Shown in pieces: positions 42,724-53,877 of a stretch of 64,000 nt of DNA; the stretch's first letter is position 1, and each line of letters opens with the position of its first letter. Made by a program: the position numbers and the translations under genes. The notes below the pieces were generated by a model. It worked only from the letters and a program-made list of their open reading frames with translations, was not told the DNA's origin and made no database searches. This DNA comes from Mycobacterium sp. HUMS_12744610 (GTDB lineage Bacteria > Actinomycetota > Actinomycetes > Mycobacteriales > Mycobacteriaceae), in contig NZ_JBGEDP010000001.1 in NCBI RefSeq assembly GCF_041206865.1, forward strand, positions 1,736,001 through 1,800,000, given 5' to 3'.

Positions 42724-44391
42724 TTAGGGGAGCTCCGGGACGAGCAGATGGGCGTCGTAACCGGCCCCCAGTGCAAGGTGACCGACCCGGCCGCGCGGCG
42801 AGCCGGCGTAGGCCGCCGGGAACTGGCCGGTGAGCGGGTTGCGCGGACACAGCCGGCGCCCGGCGACCACCAGCCGCAGCTGCTTGCCGGCGCGGAACAG
42901 CGTCGCCAAGGGGCCCAGCGCGACGTCGACCGCCACGACCTCGCCGGCGGACACCGGGCCGATGCATGCCGGCGCGGGCTCCCACGGCCGCGAGAGCTCG
43001 GGGTCCGGCGCGCGCAGTGCCACCCGCTGCCACCCGGTCCCGGCCATAGCCGTAGGACCCCTCGAATCCCACATACCGCCCGCCGCGCCACTTCTCCACG
43101 CCGACTAACAGGTTCGCGCCGTCGCAGCCGTCCAGTGAGATCCACAACCGTGCGGCCATGGGACCGGTTAGCTCGACATCCTCGGATGCTGTCCAATTGA
43201 AAGATGCTGTGCGAGAACGGCTTCGGAACGCAAAGCGACTGGACTCCGGTGGCGGGTCCGGGGAGAGCATTCCCGGGCCGCTCAGATACAGCGGCCGCCA
43301 ACGGGTTCCGGCTAGCGGCCATTCCGCCTCTTCGCGCACCGCGGCGACGGTGTCGCGATCCTCGCGCACCTCGAGGCGCACGCTGCGCGACCCCGCCGCG
43401 CCGTCCAGCACGCCGCGGAAGAACTGCAGCTGTTCGTCGCGCGCGGCCGAGGCGTAGAAGGTCGCCCACTTGCCGCCGCGGTGGGTGTAGAGGCGGGCGG
43501 GGGCGGAGCCGCACTGCGTGAAGGCCCGGATGGAACCGCGGCTGTGCAGGTTGTCGTCGGAGAAGCTGCCGCACACCAGCATGGGCACCTCGATCGCCGA
43601 CAGGTCGGGCACCAACGAGCGCCAGAAGTCGTCGCGCAGCGGGTGCTCGTCCTGCATCTGCGCGAGGTCGTAGGCCTGCCGCGTCGTCCAGGCGACGATG
43701 CGCCCCCACAGACGGGCGAACCCGCGTTCGCAGACGCCGCCCGGAAAGGTCAGATCGCGGTACGCGTCGGTCAGGCCCTCCCACGGGCAGATCGTCCGCA
43801 GCGCCGGCGGCCGCACGGGCGCGACGGCGTACTGGCTCATGGCCAGGTAGGAGACCCCGAGCATGACCACCCGGCCGTCGCACCAGGGCTGGCCGGCGAT
43901 CCACTGCACGAGGTCGTTACTGTCCTCGGATTACTGGTGCGACAACAGCTTTCCGGCTCCGCCGGAATGGTCGCACCCGCGTGAGTCGGCGTTCACGACC
44001 GTGAACCCGCGCGCGGTCCACCACGCCGGGTCGGGCGCCTCCCAGCCGGTGAGCGCCGAGAACCTCACCGGCCGCGGCTGACGCAGCATGCGGTATTGCG
44101 CCGAGAACGTCCACCTCTTGCCCCGCCGCGCCGGCAGGGTGTCCTTGCCGTAGGGGTGGATGCTGAGCACCACTGGCCGAGGCGGACCGTCGGACTTACG
44201 AATTACATTGACAAGCAACGTGTTTCCATCGCGGGTCGGCGCCCCCACGTCGTGGTCGACGACGACGCCGGCCGGGGGTCGGTGACGGTGACGGGCGGTT
44301 TGACGATGCCGCGGATCCGGCTCAGGGCGTACCGCAGGGCGCCGGGCCGTCGCCACGGCCGGTCCAGGGCAGGCGCCGCGTTTCGGGTCAC
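42724..44391 (-). pseudogene. Disrupted CocE/NonD-family hydrolase (Rv1215c-like)
   Basis: Read from a GTG at 44391, the protein is a CocE/NonD serine hydrolase of about 555 residues, with NVIRKSDGPPRPVVLSIHPY, the serine elbow GRVVMLGVSYLAMSQ and a jelly-roll C-domain. It is broken in three places. There is a frameshift near 44275 (one C short in a C-run), an in-frame TAA at 43931 after GAGKLLSHQ with the protein continuing in the same frame (DLVQWIAGQPWCDG), and a frameshift near 43040 before QRVALRAPDPELSRPW. The remaining sequence is well conserved, so the decay is recent. Mtb Rv1215c is intact. Confidence 0.85.
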
Positions 44392-44420
44392 GCCGCTACC
44401 TTAAGGCGTGCGGCCAGGTG

Positions 44421-45095
44421 TCACCACAGGTGCGGCAGCAACCGGTAGCGCACGTCCCGGGTGTATTCGCGGTAGCCCGGCAACTCCGCGATGAGCACCT
44501 TCTCCTCGTCGAGGATGCGAAAGACGAGCATGACGACGCCGGGGATGACGAAGACAAGACCCCAGTAGGAACCGAGGGCCAGCGGCACGCCGACCATCAT
44601 CACCACGTCTCCGGCATACATCGGATGCCGCACCAACCCATAGAGACCGCCGGTGACCAGTGTCTGACGCGCCTCCACCGTGACCGTGGCGGCGGCATAG
44701 CCGTTCTGGACGACCACCAGCATGGCGATACTCAGCCCGGCAGCTACCAGGAGATCACCGAGCAGGCAGAGCCACACGGGCACCGTCGACCAGCCCATCC
44801 GATGATCGAATGCGCTGAGCGCCATCATCGCGAAGAGATCGACGGAGAAGCCGGTCATGATGATCTTTTGGATCGTCCGGGTCTCCGCCCTTGGCCCGGC
44901 ATGCATGCGTCGCCGCAGAGCCGCGAGGTTCGTCCGCGCCAGATAGATCGTGGGGACGATCGATGTCGTCGTGAACGTGGCGATGAAAACCCAGGCCTGC
45001 CAATAGTGCAGCGTGCCGGCAGGTACGAAGAGGGCCAGACCGAATGTGGCGAGTCCGAAGACCGAGGACACGGCCAGCCGAACGGCGGTCTTCAC
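44421..45095 (-). CDS. Integral membrane methyltransferase, isoprenylcysteine/phospholipid type
   Basis: A 224-residue membrane protein, same length as Mtb Rv1216c. About five hydrophobic helices are followed by the ICMT/PEMT signature LVRHPMYAGDVVMMVGVPLA and a C-terminal EEKVLIAELPGYREY..VRYRLLP, the part that binds S-adenosylmethionine in this family. The GTG at 45095 was chosen because it gives the Mtb length; it follows the ABC permease stop by 7 bp, so it belongs to the same operon. The lipid or small-molecule substrate is unknown. Confidence 0.85.
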   Translation of the reverse strand: MKTAVRLAVSSVFGLATFGLALFVPAGTLHYWQAWVFIATFTTTSIVPTIYLARTNLAALRRRMHAGPRAETRTIQKIIMTGFSVDLFAMMALSAFDHRMGWSTVPVWLCLLGDLLVAAGLSIAMLVVVQNGYAAATVTVEARQTLVTGGLYGLVRHPMYAGDVVMMVGVPLALGSYWGLVFVIPGVVMLVFRILDEEKVLIAELPGYREYTRDVRYRLLPHLW

Positions 45096-45102
45096 CAGGC
45101 CC

Positions 45103-46749
45103 CTAGCAACGCAGATCGCGGCGTCGAAAAGCCATGACACCAAACATGATCAGGGCACCATCGATGGCCAGCAACCACAGCAGCGGCACGGCGGTGAAGT
45201 CGCCGCCGACGCGCGGGATGTGGGCGAAAGGCTCCAGATCGAGCAACCACTGCGGGAACCCGGCCAGTGAACCCATCAGGTAGACGGCGACGAAGGCGAC
45301 CAGCACGCCCCACGCCGCTGGTGCGAAACGGGGCGTGAGACCGAACAATCCGACCGTCACGGCGGCGAGCAACCACACCGCCGGCAACTGCGCGAGGGCG
45401 GTTCCACTCACCACCGCCAGCTTGCCGCCGACGTCGCCGGCGGCGACGCCGTAGACGAATCCGCCCACCGCACCGCTGGTCAGCATCGCCGCCGCGGATC
45501 CGGCCAATGCGGCCACCAGATGGCTTGTCAGCCAGCCGGTTCGCGATACCGCACCCGCCAGCGTCGTTTCCGCTCGTTGGCAGGATTCCTCCTGGTGCAA
45601 ACGCAAGGTCAGCGAGATGGCGAAAGCGGCGGCCACCATCCCCATCATGGTGAACGCCACCGCGATGAACGCCTCCTCGAGCGCGGCGGTGCCGCCCATG
45701 CGCACCACCATGTCGTGCGCCAGCTGGCTGCCGCCCAGTTCGTCGCCGACGCCGTGCACCACGCTGCCCATCACCAGGCCGTAGAGGCACAGCCCGGCCG
45801 TCCACAACAACAGCGAGCCGCGGTCCAGCCGCCATGCCAGCCCGAAGGCGTTGCCCAACCCCGGTGCCGCGGCCCCGGGACCGGCGCGTTCATCCAGCAG
45901 TCCGGCGCCGACGTCGCGCGCGGCGAGCAGCCGATACGCCACCGCGGTGAGCACCGTCGCCGCCGTCAGGTCCACCGCCAACACCCACCAGTGATCGCCC
46001 GCATACGGCCTGACCTTTAGCGACCAGCCCAGCGGCGACAGCCACGACAGTGCGCCGTCACCGGCATCGCCGATGGCGCGCAACGTGAACGCGCCCGCCA
46101 GCACGGCGAACGCGGCCCCGCGCGCGAACCGCGCGCTCGACGACAGCTGCGCGGCCACCGCGGCCACAGCGGTGAACACCACGCCGGAGCCGGCCAGCGC
46201 CGCCCCGAAGGCGAGCGACCCGCCGGACGGCACGGCGGTGGTGAGCAGTCCGGCCGCACCGATCGCGCCGGTGGCCACGGATGCCCCGAACGACAGCAGC
46301 AGCGCCGCGCTCAGGCTGGCGTAGCGGCCCACCGCGGTCGAGTCGACCAACTCGGTGCGGCCCGTCTCCTCGTCGGCGCGGGTGTGCCGGATCACCGTGA
46401 GGATGACGGCCACCCCGATCAGCACGTGGAACATCCCCGCCTTCCAGATGCCGACCGCGCCGAGGCTGTCGTTGTAGACCTGCCCGTAGAGCCCCCGCTG
46501 GGCCGGGCTGGCCATGATGGAGGCCGCGAGTGCGGCGCGGGCGGCCTGGGTGGGGTAGACCTTCTCGATGCTGCCGATGTAGACCGTGGCCAACGGCACG
46601 GACAACAGCAGCACCCACAGGGGCAGGGAGACCCGGTCGCGGCGCACATAGAGCCGCAGCATCCCCAGCGTGCCGGCGAATTTCGAAAAGTGTTGCGGTG
46701 CCCGGTGCGTTGCGGGGTGCGGCCGGTCCACGGTGGCGGTGCCCATCAC
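45103..46749 (-). CDS. ABC exporter permease of the RaaS-controlled efflux system
   Basis: A 548-residue permease, same length as Mtb Rv1217c. It has about 12 hydrophobic segments in two six-helix halves and lacks an ATPase domain. With the ATPase upstream it forms a drug-type exporter; in Mtb the pair is linked to antibiotic tolerance and efflux of several compounds. The start GTG at 46749 overlaps the ATPase stop (GTGA), and an ATG follows at once (46746). The loops are short and there is no Sec signal. Confidence 0.92.
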   Translation of the reverse strand: MMGTATVDRPHPATHRAPQHFSKFAGTLGMLRLYVRRDRVSLPLWVLLLSVPLATVYIGSIEKVYPTQAARAALAASIMASPAQRGLYGQVYNDSLGAVGIWKAGMFHVLIGVAVILTVIRHTRADEETGRTELVDSTAVGRYASLSAALLLSFGASVATGAIGAAGLLTTAVPSGGSLAFGAALAGSGVVFTAVAAVAAQLSSSARFARGAAFAVLAGAFTLRAIGDAGDGALSWLSPLGWSLKVRPYAGDHWWVLAVDLTAATVLTAVAYRLLAARDVGAGLLDERAGPGAAAPGLGNAFGLAWRLDRGSLLLWTAGLCLYGLVMGSVVHGVGDELGGSQLAHDMVVRMGGTAALEEAFIAVAFTMMGMVAAAFAISLTLRLHQEESCQRAETTLAGAVSRTGWLTSHLVAALAGSAAAMLTSGAVGGFVYGVAAGDVGGKLAVVSGTALAQLPAVWLLAAVTVGLFGLTPRFAPAAWGVLVAFVAVYLMGSLAGFPQWLLDLEPFAHIPRVGGDFTAVPLLWLLAIDGALIMFGVMAFRRRDLRC

Positions 46750-47654
46750 GCCGAAACCTCCGCGGTGTTGTAGTGGCGCAGGAAGAGTTCCTCGAGCGTC
46801 GGCGGCTGGCTGACCAGGCTGCGCACGCCGGCGTGGCCGAGCGCCCGGATGAGTTCGCCGAGGCTTTCGCTGTCGACCTGGGCGCGCACCGTGTTGCCCT
46901 CGACGATGACGTCCTCGACTCCCCGGATTCGGGTCAGGTCGCCGGGATCGCCCGTCATTTCAGCCCTGATCGAGGTGCGGCTGAGATGCCGCAGGGCGGC
47001 CAGGGACCCGCTCTCGACGGTTCTGCCGGCCCGGATGATCGTGACGCGTTCGCACAGTGCTTCCGTTTCGGCCAGGATGTGGCTGGACAGTAGGACCGTC
47101 ACCCCACGGTCGCGGGCTTCGCCGACGCACTGCTGAAACACGTTCTCCATCAACGGGTCCAGGCCGCTACTGGGCTCGTCCAGCAGCAACAGCTCGGCGT
47201 GCGAGGAGAAGGCCGAGATCAGGGACACCTTCTGGCGGTTGCCCTTGGAGTAGGTGCGGGCCTTCTTGTGGGGGTCGAGGTCGAACCGCTCGATCAGCTC
47301 CGCGCGGCGCTTCCCGTCGATGCCACCGCGCATCCGGGCCAGCAGGTCGATGGTCTCGCCGCCCGTCAGCGAGGGCCACAACGTGACATCGCCGGGCACA
47401 TAGGCGATCCGGCGGTGCAAGGCGACGGCTTCGGTCCACGGGTCACCGCCCAGCAACCGCACGCTGCCGCCGTCGGACTTCACCAGGCCCAGCAGGATGC
47501 GGATGGTGGTGGACTTGCCGGCGCCGTTGGGTCCGAGAAAGCCGTGCACCTCGCCGGCCCGCACCGTGAGATCCAGGCCGTCCAGCGCCCGCACCGCGCC
47601 GAAGTGTTTTGTCAGCCCACGGATTTCGATGGGCGCAGCCTGCTCAACCGGCAT
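46746..47654 (-). CDS. ABC exporter ATPase of the RaaS-controlled efflux system
   Basis: A 302-residue ATPase corresponding to Mtb Rv1218c. The Walker A motif is GPNGAGKST, the signature motif is [11 protein letters not shown] in place of LSGGQ, Walker B is [13 protein letters not shown] and the switch histidine is in LLSSHILAE. The C-terminal 80 residues form the extra domain of the DrrA/CcmA type. The start overlaps raaS by 11 bp, so regulator, ATPase, permease and methyltransferase form one transcription unit. Confidence 0.94.
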   Translation of the reverse strand: MPVEQAAPIEIRGLTKHFGAVRALDGLDLTVRAGEVHGFLGPNGAGKSTTIRILLGLVKSDGGSVRLLGGDPWTEAVALHRRIAYVPGDVTLWPSLTGGETIDLLARMRGGIDGKRRAELIERFDLDPHKKARTYSKGNRQKVSLISAFSSHAELLLLDEPSSGLDPLMENVFQQCVGEARDRGVTVLLSSHILAETEALCERVTIIRAGRTVESGSLAALRHLSRTSIRAEMTGDPGDLTRIRGVEDVIVEGNTVRAQVDSESLGELIRALGHAGVRSLVSQPPTLEELFLRHYNTAEVSA

Positions 47655-48282
47655 GGGATTCTCCTTCTTCAGCTGCGGACAGGAATGCGTCGTACATGGT
47701 GCGATCGGCCATCAGTCCCTCGGTGTAGATCTCCAGCGCGGGCAGCATCATGTCGTGGGCGTAGTCGCGTAGCACGGCACGCAGATCCGTTGGGGTGTCG
47801 TGCATGTGCAGATACAACATGAATCCGCCGCCCCCGGTGATCGACAGGTATTTCGCCCTGGCCCGGGGATCGCGGCTCGGTTTGAGCGCTCCCGACCGCA
47901 CGCCCTCGTCCAGGTAGGTCTCGGCGTTGTCGATCATCTTGCGCCACAGTGTCTTTGCCAGTTCTCCGCCGTCCTGCATGCTGCGGACCAGGTAGGCCAT
48001 CAACGGCGCGTAGGACTCGATCTCGGCCATCTGCGCGAACCACGAGGCCGGATCGGGGGACCGCATCGCCTCCAGCTTGCCGCTGCGGATCTCTTCGGCG
48101 AGGTAGTCGTCGCACGCTTTGCGCAGTCCGTCCTTGGAGCCGAAGTGGTGGATGACCAACGCGGCGCTCACGCCGGCCGTCTCGGCGATCGCCCGGACCC
48201 CGACGCCGAAGCCGTGCTCGCCGAACTGCGCTATGGCCGCGTCGCGAATCCGGGCGGCGGCGGTCAGGTCAGCTGAACGCAT
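47644..48282 (-). CDS. raaS: TetR-family repressor RaaS
   Basis: A 212-residue TetR regulator, same length as Mtb Rv1219c (RaaS, regulator of antimicrobial-assisted survival). The HTH spans residues 10-52 ([20 protein letters not shown], then [17 protein letters not shown]). The C-terminal pocket is helical. In Mtb it represses its own operon with the Rv1218c-Rv1217c pump and responds to lipid-like ligands. The start codon lies within a palindrome, supporting autoregulation. Confidence 0.93.
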   Translation of the reverse strand: MRSADLTAAARIRDAAIAQFGEHGFGVGVRAIAETAGVSAALVIHHFGSKDGLRKACDDYLAEEIRSGKLEAMRSPDPASWFAQMAEIESYAPLMAYLVRSMQDGGELAKTLWRKMIDNAETYLDEGVRSGALKPSRDPRARAKYLSITGGGGFMLYLHMHDTPTDLRAVLRDYAHDMMLPALEIYTEGLMADRTMYDAFLSAAEEGESHAG

Positions 48283-48309
48283 GTTCAGGAGACTAAACGA
48301 GCGTTCAGC
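48273..48309. promoter_or_regulatory. Candidate RaaS operator
   Basis: CTGAAC (48273-48278) and GTTCAG (48283-48288) form a palindrome around GCAT that includes the raaS start codon. The outer pair GCTGAACGC (48272-48280) and GCGTTCAGC (48301-48309) is perfect over 9 bases. Two overlapping dyads suggest two repressor dimers. Confidence 0.6.
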
Positions 48310-48330
48310 CCGGCGTCAAGCAAACATGCA

Positions 48331-48386
48331 GAGCGGATGCGAAAGCCCCCGCACGCTCGGCGTGTCGGAGGCTTTCGCGTCTGCTC
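48331..48386. repeat. Inverted repeat of the GAGCAGACGC-type dispersed element
   Basis: The left arm 48331-48347 and right arm 48370-48386 pair over 17 nt with two mismatches, and share the sequence type seen at 29453-29515 (AGCAGACGC-AAAGC). It lies between raaS and the methyltransferase gene and could serve as a terminator. Confidence 0.7.
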
Positions 48387-48395
48387 GCGAGGAGT

Positions 48396-49070
48396 TCAGT
48401 CGCGGACGGCGGCAAGCAGGCCGTCGCCCAGCGGGACCAGCGCCGGGGTGAGCCGCTCGTCCTCGGCGATGAGCCGCGCCGCCTCGCGGACCGCCATCAC
48501 CTCGGGGTCGCGCGCGGAGGGATCGCCGGCCCGCCCGCCCAGGGCCGCCCGGTGCACGACGATGACGCCGCCGGAGCGCAGCAGTCGTACCCCCTCGACC
48601 ACGTAGTCGGGCTGGTCGAGCGGATCGGCGTCGATGAACACCAGGTCATAGGACTCGTCGGCGAGCCGGGTGAGGACTTCCTGGGCTCGGCCACTGATCA
48701 GGCGGGTGCGCGACGGCCCCACCCCGGCCTCGGAAAACGCCTGCTTGGCCAGTCGCAGATGCTCGGGCTCGATGTCGATGGTGGTCAGCACGCCGTCCTC
48801 GCCCATCCCCGAGAGCAGCCAGAGTCCGCTCACGCCCGCGCCGGTGCCGACCTCGGCGACGGCCTTGCCGCCGCTGAGCTTTGCCAGCAGGCTCAACACC
48901 GCGCCGACCGCGGGGGTGACCGCCCCCGCGCCGATGTCGACGGCGCGCTCGCGGGCCGCGGCCAGGATCGCGTCCTCCGAGATCGAACCCTCGGCGTGCG
49001 CGAACAGCGATTCGGCCCGGCCGGGGGCCGGCTGGTCGGGGGTGACGGAGCTGCTACCGGTGCCGTCCAT
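48396..49070 (-). CDS. SAM-dependent O-methyltransferase
   Basis: A 224-residue class I methyltransferase of the catechol/caffeoyl-CoA O-methyltransferase type, equivalent to Mtb Rv1220c. SAM is bound by [15 protein letters not shown] and the acidic [14 protein letters not shown]; the metal site is [13 protein letters not shown]. The start ATG is at 49070. It is followed by an inverted repeat, and the sigE promoter lies at its other side, divergent. The substrate is unknown. Confidence 0.9.
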   Translation of the reverse strand: MDGTGSSSVTPDQPAPGRAESLFAHAEGSISEDAILAAARERAVDIGAGAVTPAVGAVLSLLAKLSGGKAVAEVGTGAGVSGLWLLSGMGEDGVLTTIDIEPEHLRLAKQAFSEAGVGPSRTRLISGRAQEVLTRLADESYDLVFIDADPLDQPDYVVEGVRLLRSGGVIVVHRAALGGRAGDPSARDPEVMAVREAARLIAEDERLTPALVPLGDGLLAAVRD

Positions 49071-49212
49071 GCCCGCAGCGTATGTCGAATCCGCGGCGCC
49101 GTCGCTCAGGCGCGCCTGAACCGGACCGCGGCGACACGCCCGCCGGGACGGGGAGGTTTAAGGTTGCCGCGCGGCGGATATCTCCTGCGCAGCGCAGGTA
49201 ACGATATGGTTT

Positions 49213-49236
49213 CTCAGCTTCAGCTCAGATTGCTCA
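49213..49236 (+). promoter_or_regulatory. CTCAG direct repeats upstream of sigE, MprA-box-like
   Basis: CTCAG occurs at 49213-49217 and 49224-49228 with CTCA at 49233, spaced by 11 and 9 bases. The two-component regulator MprA is known to bind direct repeats upstream of sigE in Mtb; these repeats have that arrangement. Binding here is inferred. Confidence 0.45.
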
Positions 49237-49272
49237 TATATCGCACACACCCCGGTACGCGACGGTATCCGT

Positions 49273-50034
49273 ATGGAACGCGGAGGGCGATGGACCGGGA
49301 ATACAGAATGGCAGCTTCCTGTTGCCGCCAGTGACGAAATGCCAATCACTGGCAGACCGAACTCGGAGGATTCGATCATCACCACGCTTTTGAGCCCGGC
49401 CAGCATGTCGCACCCCCAGGAGCTTCCCGACGACAAATGGGTGGAGACGTCCGAGGAGTTGCAAGGCACCGCGGTATTCGACGCGACCGGTGACAAGTCG
49501 ACGATGCCGTCCTGGGACGAGCTGGTCCGCCAGCACGCCGACCGGGTCTACCGCCTGGCTTACCGACTTTCCGGAAATCAGCAGGATGCCGAGGACCTGA
49601 CCCAGGAGACGTTCATCCGGGTCTTTCGCTCGGTGCAGAATTACCAGCCCGGCACGTTCGAGGGCTGGCTGCACCGCATCACCACGAACCTGTTCCTCGA
49701 CATGGTGCGGCGCCGTGCCCGCATCCGGATGGAGGCGCTGCCCGAGGACTACGACCGGGTACCCGCCGACGATCCCAGCCCCGAGCAGATCTACCACGAC
49801 GCGCGGCTGGGCCCGGACCTGCAGGCGGCCCTGGATTCGTTGCCGCCGGAGTTTCGTGCCGCCGTGGTGCTGTGTGACATCGAAGGTCTGTCCTACGAGG
49901 AAATCGGCGCCACCCTGGGCGTCAAACTGGGCACCGTACGCAGTCGCATCCACCGCGGACGTCAGGCGTTGCGCGACTACCTGGCCGCGCACCCGGACCA
50001 GGGCAGTCGCGCCGGCGCCGTCACGTCGGCGTAG
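49273..50034 (+). CDS. sigE: ECF sigma factor SigE
   Basis: A 253-residue extracytoplasmic-function sigma factor, orthologue of Mtb SigE (Rv1221). Region 2 (about residues 75-145) includes the -10-binding [19 protein letters not shown] and [16 protein letters not shown]; region 4 (about 185-240) ends with the -35-binding [20 protein letters not shown]. The first 70 residues are the variable extension that allows several translation starts in Mtb; the longest (ATG 49273) is listed, and MSHPQE near 49405 and later starts are possible. It drives the surface-stress response and is followed by its anti-sigma factor. Confidence 0.95.
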   Translation: MERGGRWTGNTEWQLPVAASDEMPITGRPNSEDSIITTLLSPASMSHPQELPDDKWVETSEELQGTAVFDATGDKSTMPSWDELVRQHADRVYRLAYRLSGNQQDAEDLTQETFIRVFRSVQNYQPGTFEGWLHRITTNLFLDMVRRRARIRMEALPEDYDRVPADDPSPEQIYHDARLGPDLQAALDSLPPEFRAAVVLCDIEGLSYEEIGATLGVKLGTVRSRIHRGRQALRDYLAAHPDQGSRAGAVTSA

Positions 50035-50223
50035 GCCGGCGGGGTTCGCCCGGCGGCCGATCCCGAGTCGATGCACCGGCTCGTCCCAGCCGGATCGCGG
50101 CCCGATCGCGAAACCGGGCCGACAAACCAGCGGTTTTGGGGTCCTCGGGCGGGCTCACGGGCGCTACGTCGCGCTACATTCGAGGTGTTGGATTCGAGGC
50201 GTCGCGCGACGAAGGGAGCTGGC

Positions 50224-50616
50224 ATGGCCGACCGGGGACATGTGTTCCGCCGCGCGTTCTCCTGGTTACCCGCCCAGTTCGCCTCCCAGAGCGACGCACC
50301 AGTCGGTGCGCCCCGCCAGTTCGGTTCCACCGAGCACCTGTCCGCCGAGGCGATCGTGGCCTTCGTCGACGGCGAGTTGCGGATGAACGCGCACCTGCGC
50401 GCGGCGCACCACCTGTCGTTGTGCGCGCAGTGCGCGGCCGAAGTCGACGATCAGAGCCGGGCGCGTGCGGCGCTGCGCGAATCCCACCCGATCCGGATCC
50501 CCAGCACCTTGCTGGGCATGCTGTCCGACATCGCGCGTTGTTCGCCCGACGAGGCATCGCCGCCATCGGAGCCTTTCGCCGACCGCGATGCGCGCGACGA
50601 GCGCAAGCGCCGGTGA
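50224..50616 (+). CDS. rseA: Anti-sigma-E factor RseA
   Basis: A 130-residue zinc-binding anti-sigma factor, orthologue of Mtb RseA (Rv1222). It contains the ZAS motif HLSLCAQC (H-x3-C-x2-C) plus a preceding conserved helix (LSAEAIVAFVDGELRMN). It binds SigE and releases it on oxidation or when phosphorylated and degraded. The ATG at 50224 matches the conserved MADRGHVFRRAFSWLP. The C-terminus is about 25 residues shorter than in Mtb and lacks its Gly-rich tail. Confidence 0.93.
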   Translation: MADRGHVFRRAFSWLPAQFASQSDAPVGAPRQFGSTEHLSAEAIVAFVDGELRMNAHLRAAHHLSLCAQCAAEVDDQSRARAALRESHPIRIPSTLLGMLSDIARCSPDEASPPSEPFADRDARDERKRR

Positions 50617-50684
50617 CTTGCCCCTGCCGACCGGTGGCCCGCCGTGGGCGCTCACCCCGAACGCCCGGGGAGCATGGATACTAG

Positions 50685-52277
<1,593 letters not shown>

Positions 52278-52670
52278 ATGTTCGCCAACGTCGGCTGGGG
52301 GGAGATGCTCGTCCTCGTGGTGGTCGGGCTGGTGGTCCTCGGCCCGGAGCGGCTTCCGGGAGCCATCCGCTGGAGCGCGACCGCGCTGCGGCAGGCACGT
52401 GACTACCTTTCCGGTGTGACCAGCCAGCTGCGCGAGGATATCGGTCCCGAGTTCGACGACCTGCGCGGCCCGATCAGCGAGCTGCAGAAGCTGCGGGGCA
52501 TGTCACCGCGCGCGGCGTTGACCAAGCACCTCTTCGACGGCGACGACTCCCTCTTCACCGGCAACTTCGACGGGCCGGTCAGGCCGATCAACGGGTCACC
52601 GCCGCCGGCGGCGGGCCGTGCGGCCGAGCAGCACGACGGCCCCGCGCCGTTCGACGCCGACGCCACCTGA
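52278..52670 (+). CDS. tatB: Twin-arginine translocase subunit TatB
   Basis: A 130-residue TatB protein (Mtb Rv1224). It has the N-terminal membrane helix [20 protein letters not shown] with the conserved glutamate and the GPERLPG hinge, then an amphipathic helix and a soluble tail. With TatA and TatC it exports folded proteins. Its ATG follows the htrA stop with no gap. The tail is Pro/Gly-rich and variable. Confidence 0.94.
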   Translation: MFANVGWGEMLVLVVVGLVVLGPERLPGAIRWSATALRQARDYLSGVTSQLREDIGPEFDDLRGPISELQKLRGMSPRAALTKHLFDGDDSLFTGNFDGPVRPINGSPPPAAGRAAEQHDGPAPFDADAT

Positions 52671-52692
52671 GCCGTCTGGTCGCGCGAAGGGA

Positions 52693-53838
52693 CTATCGCC
52701 GGGTCGGGTCCAGCCCCAGCGAAACACCCGCCAGGCCGCGCCGCCGCGAGGACAGGACGTCGGCGACGCCACGCAGTTGCGCGCTCACCGGCGAGTCGGG
52801 CGCGCTCAGCACGATCGGGGTGCCCGCGTCCCCGGCGGCCACCAGCGCGGGGTCCAGCGGGATCTTGCCCAGCAGCGGCACGTCGGCACCGACCGCGCGG
52901 GACAACCGCTCGGCGACCTGCTGGCCGCCGCCCTCGCCGAACACCTGCACCGTCGACCCGTCCGGCAGGATCAGCCCCGACATGTTCTCCACGACCCCCA
53001 CGACGCGCTGGCGGGTCTGCAGGGCGATGCTGCCGGCTCGTTCGGCGACCTCGGCCGCGGCCAGCTGCGGGGTGGTCACCACCAGGATTTCTGCGTTGGG
53101 GATGAGCTGCGCCACCGAGATGGCGATGTCGCCGGTGCCGGGCGGCAGGTCGAGCAGCAGCACGTCCAGGTCGCCCCAGTACACGTCGGCCAGGAACTGC
53201 TGCAGCGCCCGGTGCAGCATCGGCCCGCGCCACACCACCGGCGTGTTTCCCTCGACGAACTGGGCGATCGAGATGACCTTCACGTCGTGCGCAATGGGCG
53301 GCAGGATCATCGACTCGACCTGGGTGGGCCGGTCGGTGGTGCCCATCATCCGCGGGATGGAATGGCCGTGGATGTCGGCGTCGAGCACGCCGACCGACAA
53401 CCCGCGGGCGGCCATCGCCGCGGCCAGGTTGACCGTCACGGTGGACTTTCCCACCCCGCCCTTGCCGGACGCGACCGCGTAGACGCGGGTCAGGGAGCTC
53501 GGCTGGGCGAACGGGATGACGGGCTCGCGCGCATCGCCGCGCAGTTGCTTGCGCAGTTCGGTGCGCTGCTCGTCGTTCATGACGTCCAGGCTGACCCGCA
53601 CCGCGCCGGTGCCGGGGACGTCGGCGACCGCGCTGGTGACGCGCTCGGTGATCTCGCTCTTCTTCGGGCAGCCGGCGATGGTCAGGTAGATCCCGACGTG
53701 CACATCCCCGTCGGGTTCGATGTCGATGCTCTTGACCATCCCCAGTTCGGTGATGGGACGCCGCAGTTCGGGGTCGATCACCTTGCCCAGCGCCGTGCGG
53801 ATGGCTGCGGTGAGCTCGTCGGTGTTATGAGGTGACAT
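52693..53838 (-). CDS. mrp: Mrp/NBP35-type iron-sulfur cluster carrier ATPase
   Basis: A 381-residue P-loop protein (Mtb Rv1229c). An N-terminal MIP18/DUF59 domain (residues 1-95) precedes the deviant Walker A VASGKGGVGKSTVTVNLA, the switch DADIHGHSIPRMMG and the Walker B-like LLDLPPGTGDIAI. It handles assembly or transfer of Fe-S clusters. The ATG at 53838 was chosen; a GTG directly before it (53841) is equivalent. It is convergent with tatB. Mtb Rv1225c-lpqX, which separate them there, are missing. Confidence 0.94.
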   Translation of the reverse strand: MSPHNTDELTAAIRTALGKVIDPELRRPITELGMVKSIDIEPDGDVHVGIYLTIAGCPKKSEITERVTSAVADVPGTGAVRVSLDVMNDEQRTELRKQLRGDAREPVIPFAQPSSLTRVYAVASGKGGVGKSTVTVNLAAAMAARGLSVGVLDADIHGHSIPRMMGTTDRPTQVESMILPPIAHDVKVISIAQFVEGNTPVVWRGPMLHRALQQFLADVYWGDLDVLLLDLPPGTGDIAISVAQLIPNAEILVVTTPQLAAAEVAERAGSIALQTRQRVVGVVENMSGLILPDGSTVQVFGEGGGQQVAERLSRAVGADVPLLGKIPLDPALVAAGDAGTPIVLSAPDSPVSAQLRGVADVLSSRRRGLAGVSLGLDPTRR

Positions 53839-53877
53839 CACCGCCGAGTGTATGCGGCGGGGCCGGGCGGCCGGGTG

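Noticed and set aside
43909..43933. Reading the CocE-type gene as two separate intact genes split at the TAA
   Set aside because: The downstream half lacks an N-terminal domain and further frameshifts occur on both sides, so a pseudogene explains it better.
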